Assembly (NCBI GenBank): GCA_036852015.1
Contig: JAANDG010000038.1
Span: 310,001 to 374,000 of the forward strand
Source: Pelodera strongyloides
Lineage: Eukaryota; Nematoda; Chromadorea; Rhabditida; Rhabditidae
DNA length: 64,000 bases
Reading direction: 5' to 3'
Positions 13,084 to 25,100 of the stretch are shown piece by piece. Made by a program: the position numbers and the translations under genes. Under the pieces are notes generated by a model. It was not told where the DNA came from. It saw only the letters and a list, made by a program, of their open reading frames with translations, and searched no databases. Every line of letters starts with the position of its first letter. Positions within the stretch are counted from its first letter, which is position 1.

Positions 13084-13135
13084 GAACTAAGAGAGAGAGA
13101 GAGATAGAGAGAGAGAGATAGAGATAGAGAGAGAA
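13084..13135. repeat. GA/GATA microsatellite
   Basis: A run of GA dinucleotides with interspersed GATA units. Confidence 0.9.
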
Positions 13136-13506
13136 GCGAAAGATTCCGAAAGTAGAGAATTCTCAATTAGGAATCACAATTGCAATTGTCCCGTATAATC
13201 ATTTTCTTTCATTGAAATGATGTCAGTCAATTGGTCATCTATGAGATAGAAATCGTCTAAAAACATCATCGTTTTATTTTTGCAATTGCAAGAATGACAG
13301 GGAATTAGTGGAGATTACAGTCTATTAAAGGAGTTAGCGTTTTACTGCTGGAATGTCGAGGGAAAACATGTTTTTTTGTAAGAATTAATTTCTAGAAAAC
13401 CGTACTTTAAACTTGGGACTTATTAATATGCGCATGGAGATGATTTGCAATTTCTCATTCCTCAGGAAAACAGAATTGCCGAAACCACAGAAAAAAATAC
13501 CGCGCA

Positions 13507-13672
13507 CCCGATCACCAAATGGTTTTCAGGGAGAAAACCATTGGGTAACCGGTTAAAGACCATTTGGCGACCACTTCCGTGCCATGTGGTGACCATTTGA
13601 CGGCGGTCGCCAAGTGGTAACCAATTGGTTGTCGCACGGAAAAACCGGGAACCGCGGCCAAATGGTTTGCTC
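13507..13672. repeat. GGTCACCAAATGG-unit repeat, copy 2
   Basis: A cluster of CCATTTGG and CCAAATGG motifs in both orientations (ACCAAATGG, ACCATTTGGCGACC, GGTGACCATTTG). It is built like the clusters near 2.7, 22.2 and 62.5 kb. Confidence 0.6.
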
Positions 13673-13787
13673 CGTTTTCAGACTGTATTATGGTGCAATT
13701 TACACAATTATTTCTTTACGCGCAATAAAAGATCTGTGGGATCCAAAAATGCAGTATATTATTTAGGGGATAGATTCATGGGAAACT

Positions 13788-14054
13788 AAAAACCCCGATT
13801 TCGCCCCGATCAAGTCCCTCAAAAAATCCGGCCGTGATCGGGGCGAAATCGGGGTTTTTCGACAAATGATCGGGGCGAAATCGGGGTTTTTTGAAAGAAT
13901 CGGGGCGAAATCCGGCCTTGTTCCCAATTATGCCCCGATTATTTGTGATCGGGGCGAAATCGGGACGTGATCGGGCTTTTTGTGGGGTTTTTTGACAGGA
14001 TCGGGGCGAAATCGGGGTTTTTTGACAAATGATCGGGGCGAAATCGGGGTTTTC
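13788..14054. repeat. Foldback minisatellite of GATCGGGGCGAAATCGGGG units
   Basis: Seven or so copies of GATCGGGGCGAAATCGGGG, most followed by TTTTTTGACAAAT, lie in one orientation. The left edge carries the same unit inverted (AAAACCCCGATTTCGCCCC), so the block has inverted ends about 24 bp long. It is strikingly GC-rich against AT-rich flanks. Confidence 0.85.
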
Positions 14055-14274
14055 ACTTTCCTGTGATTGTGAAACATTTTACAGTAGTCACGTAGTCATC
14101 TTGTAAAAAAACCCTTTTCGTGCATTATTTATTTTCTTCAACATTGTTATAAGCAGAGGCGTTTATTTATTGCAAAAAACATCACTTATTGCTATTTTAG
14201 CTGGAGTAGGTGGAATAGATGATGTTTTACTGCGGAAATTTTTGTTGATCAGTGATATACTAACTTTAGTATTA

Positions 14275-14431
14275 TGGGGTTTCCAAGTATCTTGAAAATT
14301 TACAGTATTTTGTTTTGGAACTACACGAGAATATTTTTTTAATTTTTCACATTATAATATATGCGTTTCGTGCAGAAATAAGGCAGTATTGACAGAATCA
14401 AACCGAATTTTTTGGACACATGGAAACCCCA
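14275..14431. mobile_element. TGGGGTTTCC-ended inverted-repeat element
   Basis: Ends TGGGGTTTCCAAGT and ACATGGAAACCCCA are inverted copies about 157 bp apart. It is similar to the element at 8536-8640. Confidence 0.5.
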
Positions 14432-15919
14432 GTGAAGAAATAGGGGAACAGAAAACGGGAGAGAAAAGCTAGAGAGATGCAGCTATAGCACATACTTTGA
14501 AATGTTATACAAACTGAAATCACTGAACACCCATCTCTGATAGTTAGAATGATAAAAAATAGCTGACTGCTTTTATACAACACACAAAAAAAAATAACAC
14601 TCCACACAAGGAGCGCCTACATCACGCCGCGCACCTCACTTTTTGCATAAGACAAGTACAACTTCAACTGAGGTTCAGCTGAAGTTGCTGTGCGCTCTGT
14701 TCCATGTACTGTATGCAAATAACTAGTGTCTAACTACAAGCATTTGCAAATGGCATGTGCAATCGTTCTTAATAAGTTTCAAAAACCGGCCGTGGTAGCA
14801 ATCCTCGAAATCCACAGTTCACACTTTCACATACAGTACCTTAGTACATAGTACATAACATACTGTATAGTTTTTATTTCAGGCGAAGATTTCTCCATTC
14901 GAACAACCCATCAAGAAGACTTCAAATTATTCTCTTATTTTTTATTTATTCGCGATTTTCGGCTGAATTGAACTATCGTTTTCACAGACTTTTTTTGGGA
15001 TGGGTCCGATCAAGATAAATAAAACAACCTATAGGGCAGCATACCCGGAATCCCTCACTCCACAGAAAAGCAGTCTCCAGCCGGTCATCAAATGGGTTTT
15101 AACCGAAAACCATTGATGATTGACCATTTGATTTCGAAAAAACTTGGCCACGACAAGGTCGCCAATCGGTCACAACACGCGCTGGTCCATGACAAAACCA
15201 GGATCCGTCAACAAATGGGTTCATCCGCTTCCTTTGAAGGTTTGATCCCAGATCAAGTATCAATATTTTCACCTGTTTAAATTTGTTCTATTTAAAACAA
15301 CATTCCTGTTCCCTGAAATCAAAAATAGCGCAGCTGTAATTTTCTAAAATTATACAGAATTTCTGCGCGTGCAGAATGCTACTTGTGCTTCAATTTCCGG
15401 CGTAGCCGTTTAAATATGCAAGGCATTTTCATAAATTTAGCCACTGACGTAACCCTGGGTCTGTGCACGCTTATGTGTGTTAGTGACGATAGTGTCCAGC
15501 TGCCGGGTTTACAGTGCTCGGCTAACTACCTTTGTTCGATGCCCCAGCATTTCCGCTTACCTTTACACATGTACCTTATGTCCCTTATTACCGTTTTTCT
15601 GTCTTCACTGTATTTATTGTCTTAATTATGTATGTTTGTGCGCACCTTTGTGGTGTAATAAATTATTATTATTATTATATTATAAATTGTCTTTCAGATG
15701 CAACCCATTTTGGGAACATAGAATGCAGACGGGAATCTATAGCTATAGCTATAGTACAGTTTAAGCGTAGGCTTAGTATCTATTTATTGCTGTTTTGTTT
15801 CTTTCAATACGGTAAAACAAAAATCAATAACATTTAAACCCGATTAAAATTCACAACAAATGAGGAAACAAAGTAACAACACGTATAAAAACATCTTACA
15901 AAAGGTTTCACATGATAAA

Positions 15920-16095
15920 TGAATGTTTCAAGCGGTAGGGTACGTACGTGGTGCTGAAACGCATTCTTTATTCGTAAATGCCTATGGGTAATATGTAAAT
16001 GTTCTGCGCCGCTGCGCAAGCTCTGAGGACTGAGCCGAGACTGAGGTTCAGTCGTCCAGTAAATGTTTCGCAAACCACCTACAATGCCGCTTTAA
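15920..16095. mobile_element. TTAAAGCGGTATAAC-type MITE beside a stop codon
   Basis: Inverted ends (CAAGCGGTAGGGTACGTAC on the left, ATGCCGCTTTAA on the right) bound about 175 bp. The right end lies about 20 bp from the stop codon of the 15-exon gene, so it probably supplies that gene's 3' untranslated region. A TTTATT at 15966-15971 (AATAAA on the minus strand) is a candidate polyadenylation signal inside it. Confidence 0.5.
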
Positions 16096-16115
16096 AAATA
16101 AATGGGGATATTTTT

Positions 16116-19100
16116 TTATCGTCCTTCCGCACTAGCATTCTGCCACGTGTGCACCATTAGGGTAGTGGCCGCTTGGTGAAACTGAAGAGCTGCCAGCGGT
16201 CCCTGCAGCCGCTCTAGGTCCCGAGCGTGTTGTGCCATTAGCTGGCCTGCAATGTCACTTGTGTAATTTTACCACAACTCATTAATTATGCCACTAAGAT
16301 GTAAAATAGTAACTTATCTTGTTAGAAAGGAAAAAATCTGTCACTGGCGTAGTACCCGCCTACGTAAAAAATTCATGGTTGAACTTTTTTCTAGAGAAAT
16401 CTGATAACATCCCCACAATTGGCATACTACGGTGCAAAACTGAACCAATTTTCATTTAAAGATTTAAAAGACAAATATTTGCAAATCGCAAAACCTGACC
16501 AAATTGTTTCAAAAACCGGATGTTATATCGCTTTAAAATTGCAAACCCTGTCCAATCTGTTTCAAAACCCGGATGCTATATCCCTTTAACAAAGCCAAAA
16601 AGGAACAAATGCTCACCAAAATATGTCCACTTATCCTCCCCGGTGGGTGCAGTTCCCGAGGTTGACGAAGAAGAAACGGTGATCGGAGCAGGATGAAAGT
16701 GTTGCAAATTCAGCTGAGGTACACTATGGATCGGACGGGTTGACGGACGGATCGAGATGGAGGAAGAGCTCTGGGAAAATAGATTAGAAGCTTATATCGA
16801 AACCTGCTCTCTCTCCCTTTCTCTCTCTCTCTCCCCTCCCCCCCCCCCCCCCACCCCCCCCTCTCTCTCTCTTCTCGCACATGCTTAGCTTAGCTAGCGA
16901 CACTTAACCTTACCAACTAATCAATAACCAACCTCAATCGGTTTCACCATAACAGTGGAAGAGGATGCAGTTGACGGCTCCGAATGCCTCACTTTTTGCG
17001 GAAACGAAATGGAGGAAACGGGCGGTTTCCCAGTCGCAGCATTCTTTTGCTTCAGGAGTTCTTCTTCACGAGGCGGCTGAAGGTTGTGTACGATTTAGAC
17101 TAGCAATGAGCTCGGAGGAAACTTATACTGAGTTTTCAAAAAACGGCCGATGGTTGCAGCTAGGAACGTGCATTCTGAATTCTCTATGCTTGATTTACCT
17201 TTCCACATTGGCTGTTTTTCGAAAGCTTGTCCGAGCCCTTGTAAGCTACTCGCACAATGATGAAACTTTGCACAGTTGCCGCAAAAGCAAACGTGGTTCA
17301 ATGAACACTTGTCCACCATGGTTACCTAGCGAATTCGTAGGGAACCTTAGGTTAGACTGGTTAGTTATGTATAAGATACAAGTAACACTAACCACCCAGA
17401 CGTGTTCCTGCTGTGGAGTCGACGGGTGTACTGGCTGGATGTGGACGACAGCCTTTTGCGGGGGCGAGAAGTGGGCGGACGGGTCGCGTGACGACACAGA
17501 AGGAACCAGAGCATTTCCACCGCTAAGACCCTGAAATATAAAGCCTACTTATAAGTTGTCTGGGTACCCGGTACACTAATAACACCGCGGTAGCGCCGTC
17601 TACCTAACGCTGGGAAGGTTGCAAGGTGAAGTACGACACACAATTAGAATTGGCGAGGCAAGCGGAATGGGAGCTTCAGAGGAAAGGAAAATATTCATTA
17701 AAACTTACAAGGACTTGGGGAAAGAATCGCTGCATCATGTCCCTGGTTAAGACCATCTCGCCAGGCTAAAAATACAGATAAAGCAACAATATAAGTTATA
17801 AATATGCGCCAAAGTAAATTTAACACTCTTTTTAAAAATACAAAAAAAAGACACTCATTTAAAGTGCCCGGTTGGATTCAGTTTTTCACCGAACGTGAAG
17901 CTAGTGGTCTCACACCAAGAATCAGCTCACAACTTATCTCTCTTTCTTTTCGTTTTTAATAGTTCAGAATTCAGAAACAACAATGCTCTATTGATCTCAA
18001 TTTGATATGGATATCAAGCACCGTCTCACACTACAAAAGACATTGTTAACACTTCCAACCTGTAGGTTCCGTTTCCTGCTCCCCGACGTCGGCGTCGTCG
18101 TCCTCGTTGGCGTTGTAGAGGTCGAGGGTCCGGTTGAGCACATATTCGCCAGCAATTCCATCATGGTGGCCGGCACGTGTTCCGGGTCTTCTGGCTCAGT
18201 TTTAATCGTGCCCGAAAACAATTCGCTCTCGTCCTTGGGCCTGAGAAGAAAATATAGAGAATATAATAAAGTATAAATATACGAAATTTAAGCTAAAAAC
18301 TGCTAGCTCTCTCTCTCTCCCTCTCTCTAAAACCTACACCAAAAAACCTCACTCAGTCTCTTCGGACCGCGGCGAGCTGCTCTGTCTTCTGGAATTCGAT
18401 TCAGAGTTTATCACAAACGAGAGAGCATCGTAAAATGTGTCGAGAGGCGGTGGCAGACTGCGGAGTGTCAAATTTTTCGAGATTGTTTTGGCCATCGAGG
18501 CGAGTACTGACCATCTTTCTGTGCAAGATTCCACTGAAATTTTCCCCTTTTTTTGAAAAACAGAAAATTTTGTATGCCTGTCAGTGAGGATTCATGTTAC
18601 GAAAAAGAAACACTAATTAAATTAAATAGCAAGCTTTTCGTCTGCACCTGAGCTTCGTTTTTAGTCTAGGTTTCAGTTTGGCATGGTAGGCCTATCTTTC
18701 GCCACTATTACGTATTCAAAGTGTTCGTTTTCGTGTACTATTATATAAACCTTGGAAGAATACATTCAGGTTCAGAACACCCGTGGGCTATTAGCAAAGA
18801 ATTATCCTACCTGTTAACCAGTCGCCCCCAGCTGGAAGGTCCTTCTTCAACTTTTCCGCTATTTCAATAAATTCAAGTCGCGTGACACCTCGATTCACGT
18901 TAGAAATGTTCCAGACTGATTGACATTTCTCCACCAATTTGATTAGTTTTAGGACCAATGCTGGAGTCCAATTGTCGTCTGAAGAATACATGTGAAGTGT
19001 AAAACATCAGTCGTGAAAAACGACCCACAACCGTTTCCGTGTGTTCTTTGAACTTTTGGGCAGTACGGTACTACCTCGCAAGATAGGCCACATGTCTATT

Positions 19101-22100
19101 TTATAGGATCTCTTTTTACTTTTCTATGCGCTGTAGAACTTGATTGCTCGATGCACGGGAATGTGAGCTACTGAACAAAACTGAATCTAGAGTGTAACCT
19201 ACATCATACAAACTAATAAACAAACAAAATCTCAAACAGTTTTCTAGGTTCAGTTATTATTATTGTTGCTACGTATTTTTACGGCGGCGTGGAATTTTTA
19301 ATTTTCATAAAACGTTTTGCGTTTCAACTAATTTATATGAGAATTATTTCTGTACTAGATTCCAAACTTGTTTTTTTTTTTGAAGACTAATTAAAATAAT
19401 AAAATAAAAGAAGTAATTAAACAACTGACCCTCATTCTCTCCGGGAACCTTGAGTCCACAAAGCCTCATAAATACGGCAAGATCCTTTGCTGTCTAAAAG
19501 AAAGGAAAGAACTGAAGTGAACTTTACTAAATCTGTTTCCCTTCACTTCACTTCCCTTTAATACCGTAGTTTCTAGTTATTTTTCAGGGTAAGGGATGTG
19601 TACCAAAACACAGCCAAAAACAGCACCCGTGCAGATGGCCGGGCTAACCCTGGTCCCTGGGGGAGCCTGCTAATATGTTGCTGAAAATAGTGCGCTCAAA
19701 TCGCCTGTGTATTTTGTAGTGGAAAAGAAAGGCAAGCCTGTTTTACTGTTATGCACACTACATGCATATTTGCAAAACGTACGGTCATTTTCAAAAAAAA
19801 ATTTTTTTTCTTAAATTAAATAATTTATTTAAAGTGTATTTCCGTGCTTGGTTATGCACGTTATTGGTGATCATTTACCATGTTTTTTTCGAAAAAAGGA
19901 AAGGAATCGAACACTTAAAACTCGTGAGCCTCCGTAATATAAAAATGTAATATAAAACTAATAGTACAATAACATATCCAGTAAATAGCAGAACAATCAA
20001 AACTACTAACATTTTTGAGAAAATCTGCATGTGCGCTCGGGCTCCATCGGCGCCTCATGAAGCAAAAGGCCACCACTTGAGCCTGAATAAGGGACAATAT
20101 TTTGAAAGGTGATGTGATCTTGGGACCTAGCACGAAGACGTTAAGCAATTTGTCATCTGGAACTCGTCGCAACTCTGCGGAACAAGTCATACACTCTCGA
20201 AACTACTAGCTTAAAGGAAGAGGCCCACGGGAAAAAAGTTGTTCTTAATTCACTTCAAGAGAATGTCCGGAATTTCAGAAACATTACAGTGAAAACCGCA
20301 TCTCTTTACGCCTAGTACTAGTACTCGCAGAGATATTTCACGGCAAAAAGTTCGGCCAGTTACCGTAGCCAGAAAGGTTAAAGGAACAAGTCATACGCTT
20401 AGAAGACGTGCATTGAACCACCCTCGCTCTTGAAACTAGTATCTTAAAGCGAAATACCGGCCGGTTTTTGAAACGCATCGTGGACAACTGAATTCCTACA
20501 TAGTTACACTAATTTGCTCGAATTTAGCTCGATGTTTTGTTCTAATTTATGTTCATTTGCATAAGCTGTATAAGAATGTTGGTGTAGTCGATGATTTTCA
20601 GAAACCAGCCGATATTTCGCTTTAATATCCGGTTATGTATGTAATTGTTGGAAAAACATAGAAACGCTAACCAATCTCTTTTCAAAAGCTTGTGCGTTGT
20701 CGCCTTCGTAGTTCTTCAAAAGACTCATTGCCGGGTGTGGGCGTATGTCGGATAGATTTACCCTGCTAAAAGAAGAAACAAAATTTTAAAGCGAAATACC
20801 GGCCGGTTTTTGAAATGCATCGCGGACACTTGCAGTTTTATGCATCAAACGCAAGTGAGTATAATTTAGAATAAAAAATCGACCCCAATTCGACCCCACT
20901 TAGCATAAATGCATAAGGATGCTGTTCTCCGCGATGCGTTTCAAAAACCGTCTGGTATTTCGCTTTTAAAAAAAACGAGTAAATTTAGTTATTTAGCACC
21001 GGATCATAATTTTGTTCCCCACCTCTGACTACACTACCACCACTGACAAGCGTAAAAATATTATTCACAAAAAATGAAAACTTACACTTTTGAGCGTATC
21101 TGGTCATATTCCTCCAGGAAGGCTTTTTCTTCAGCGTTCACTCCAAAAAGTTCACAGAGAATATTGAAACGGGTAGTGCTCAGACACCTGAAGAATGGAA
21201 TATTAATTCTTCTTCTTTGCATTAATCAATTTCATAAATTATCAATTTCACCAATCACAAAAAAAAAACATTACCAGAAAACTAATTAAAATCTCCAGTT
21301 AATTAGAAGAGTTTCTAAAATGATGCCACAACAAAGAGCAATAAAACATGAACTGGAACGTGCAAGGCACACTCTGTACAATAAAATCGTTTAAAAACCG
21401 CCGTTTAACTATCGAATAATATACTGTAATTGCGAATTTAGTATTGTGTTAAAAGGGACAGTCAGTCAAGACGAACGGCAGAGAGAAATATGAAGGGAAC
21501 AAGACAAAAATAGAGAAAGAAAAGACAGAGAGACCCAGAGCTGTAGGGAGAGAGAGCTAGAAAGAGTCAAAAGTGAAAGGGAATCTGACAGAGAGAGAGA
21601 CAGAGACAGAGACAAAGAGAGAGAGAGAGGGTAGAGAGAGAGCGAGAGAGAGAACTATGGATGAGCGTGTGAAGTAATGTGCATAAAGGGAGGCAACCGT
21701 GTGAAAGTACAACAAAATTCCCATGGCCGCCGATGGTCCACCGAGCCTGTGATTCTCATGGGAAACGACATAAAGAAGGGAAAAACGGGAGAGAAAGGGG
21801 TCTATATAGTTTACATTTTAAATAATTTGTACGTTGACTTCAACAGTTTGAGTCAACCACACTGCGCTCAAAGTACGTGCGTTTGAAACGAATACTGGAC
21901 AATTAATTTCGCTTTCCGTTTGGATGCAATAGTTGTAAAAGTTTAAAAACCACGTGCCATACCTCTTTAACTTAGCAAAGAACTCACCCGACAAAAACAT
22001 TGCCCGTGGTCGGGACAAAGCTCATTGCATTCGAAAATCGGAAAGTCCGCCCGGGAGTTTGTCCCAATAAAGAGATCGTGTAGTGGGACCGATAGTGCAT

Positions 22101-25100
22101 TTCACACAGCCAACACCACTTCTCGAGAACGACCACCTCTTGAATGGAAATAGAAATACCTAACTAATTGTTTCATGGAATTACTGTCGGTCGTCAAATG
22201 GTTTTCACCGAAAAAAACCGAACCGTATGTGACCACGTGGTGGCCAGTTGCCGCCGGTTTTCGAGAATAATTTGTCAGGACATGGTTGCGATGTGGTCAC
22301 CATACGGCCTAGCCCGTGAAAAAACATGGATCTGTTGCCAAAAATGGCTACAGTTCCTCCCCTCCGTTTCATATGTAATTCCCTATGAAAATATCACCCA
22401 CACCACCACACAGTTCTACTGCAACTGTCCCTGTGTTAACGCAACAAATTTATATTTATGAATCAAATATTTTTCAAATGTCGCTGTTGTCATTGCCCAA
22501 AACACAAGGGCGCTTAAAATAAAAAGTTCAAAACCTTTTAAACTTGCTGACAATGTGGACAAGCCGCTTAGAAACATAAGCAAAAATCACTGTGAGCTCA
22601 TTTGTTTAATGAAGCCATGACTTTTATATACTACTCGTCAACTCGTGCCTGTGTAAAAGTAACATAAACTTTGATTACAATTATATATAAATACTTTATT
22701 CCCAAAAATTGCAGATTATACGTTATACGTATACGACACATCCATTACCTTACGTGTTTTTGCTTTATAATTCTTGTTATACATTACAACGTCACATCGT
22801 CAAACTCATCATTTTCCGACGAAAGATGACAAAATGCGGATAAAATAATGTAACTTTTTGATCTACCTGTCACTTTTCATGACAAAATACGGATTTAGGT
22901 ATCTTTTTATTTCTACGTTGTTACTTTTCGTGACTATAAGACAACACTGGTAATCTTTTCCGATACATGTACAATACATTATAGATAGAAAAAAATGTCA
23001 GTAGTTTGTGTTGTGAAGCCGGAAAGCGCAATGCATTACAGCTAGAGCAAACCGCTGAACAAGTTTATGATTTTATTATGTTCAATAACTTATTTTCTAG
23101 TAGTCAATGACTGTACGCATGTAACTGGTAAGTTCAAAACTTTGCAACCAATTATTGCCTTTTTGACGCAAATACTATAAATTTCTAACCAACAAAAGCC
23201 TATAGTTAGTCTATTTATACCCAATGATTAGGTCCTGAAGTTAATTAAACTAAACAACTATGACGACACTAATTACAAAATTCAAGTAAACAACAAGAGC
23301 ACACGTTCGTTATCGGGTAGTGCAACAAAACAAATTACGCGTGCTACGGTCCTAAGCCCTAAGCGGGGCCTTACAAAGTGATTACTACCTCTAATTGCTC
23401 TAGTGTAGGCAAATGTAACATGGGTGTTAATCAGTGCACATGGATTTACAGTGTTGCCCGTCAGTCTGTTTTATATTATGAAGATTTTGATGTTAGTTAT
23501 TATGGTAAGGTTTCTGGATCTCGCTGTTCAAACATATTCACTTGTATTCACTTTTCAATTTACGAACACATATATCAAACAACTGTTCATTTAAAGGAAA
23601 CGTCAACCCAGATTCCCGGATATTGTATCAGGCGCTCTCAAAAATCGAGCTTTAAAAAAAAACCAAGATCTCCTAACCTGAAAACATGGTTCCTTGATGC
23701 GTTAGAACTGACGATACATCCCTCAACTTCGACATGTTCTTGAACTTCTGTGCTATCACATTCTCTGTCGTCAGCGGTACGTCGGTAGGGACCGTGAGCT
23801 CAAGTTGCGCCTTTTCCACCAAAGCAATTAGAATTCCGCGAAGGGGATCGGTCCACAAAGGGTGCTCCTGGAAAGTGAAATTGTTCAGACTCTTGCCAGG
23901 TTATCGCGACGACAGCAGTATGGGTGTGCGTGTGAGGCGAAGTCGCCGCGCCGATTTTTGCAGGTTGTGCACAATGTGCACAGAATGTTCGCAGTTTTTT
24001 TTCTCAAGTTTCGGTAGACTCTCGCTGAGGAATATTTGTGTGCCACGCTCGCTCTGCGATTCACCCGAGTTTCATTAGTGTCTAGTGTCACTTCTCGTTT
24101 TTGTAATTGCTGAATTGCTACACCAACTACAAATTTATGAAGTAACGGAAGCCACACACATCATGAAGAGATTGCAACGCTGAATTTAATTTCCGTTCAA
24201 ACATGTAATTGCTGGAAAGAAAAACCTCAAAAAAGGGACCACTTATGAATTGAGTGGGTTAAATGATTATTTCATATTTCCGTGAAAGAGGACATTCACC
24301 TTCTATGGTGAGCCTTACGGTAATGCACATGCATATGTTAATTGTTAGGCATTAATAATTATGGTTATTATGGTATAGTTACGGTAGTACTCTTCGTAAG
24401 TAAAATGCTGCTATCCTGCGGTGCTAGTCATAATTCTTAACTTTTGTTTTAACCCTAATGGTATACAACCTGGTTCAGTGCCAATACTGAGTATCGTACA
24501 CTAAATATTCCACGGCTTAATGTAGCACAGATTCAAAACAACAAGTTATTTGCCTCAGAAAGAGGTTGGGTGCAAGATCTTTAATTTCCCCAAAATCTAA
24601 TTTTACCGCGGTTTATCAAAACAACAGTTCGAGCCAGGTGAATGATTTGCCCACGTACTACTAAATAAAGGAAGTATTATTTTAATGTGAAAGCACCAAT
24701 AAGCAATTAACGTTGTACGTAGTTCCTCTTAATTTCCATATATACTACACAAATGCAGCTGGTATATACTAGCTAGAGAAGCAATACACAAAAACATGTT
24801 TTGTTTACATTTTTAGGTGGGTACGTTACGTACTTTCCATACTTTGCATAAATGCATAGGAATGCAAGTACTTGAGGTGCGTTTCAAAAAAAACTCAGGC
24901 CCAAGACAGAAAGTACTGCGTAATTCCGTGCTAAAATCGTAAAATGTATCCATTCGCTTGTATCACAGAATAAGCCACAGTCTAGCCCAGGGCCCACAAA
25001 AATGTGTTCCTAAGCGTTTAACGCTAGCTAGTGGCCGGAAGCCCTTGAAATAAGGTAGCATTTTTGAGGTAGTAACATTCAGAATATCGAACAAACTACA

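Larger units (their letters stand above)
6831..16091. other. Gene-free repeat-rich stretch
   Basis: No exon chain could be built on either strand. Apart from the repeats listed separately, I note a dispersed repeat shared by about 10.80-10.92 and 12.33-12.47 kb (both hold GTGCTTGACGGATCTATG). I also note a fragment near 7335-7400 that recurs inverted near 28.75-28.83 kb and direct near 43.66-43.70 kb, and a TAATAAATTATTATTATT tail near 15.65 kb of the kind left by truncated LINEs. Confidence 0.5.

Noticed and set aside
16965..17534. 189-codon plus-strand open frame
   Set aside because: It is the antisense of exons 12 and 13 of the minus-strand gene and has no splice or domain support.
23378..23743. 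121-codon plus-strand open frame
   Set aside because: The 3' part is antisense to exon 3 of the minus-strand gene, and the rest has no start context or domain.
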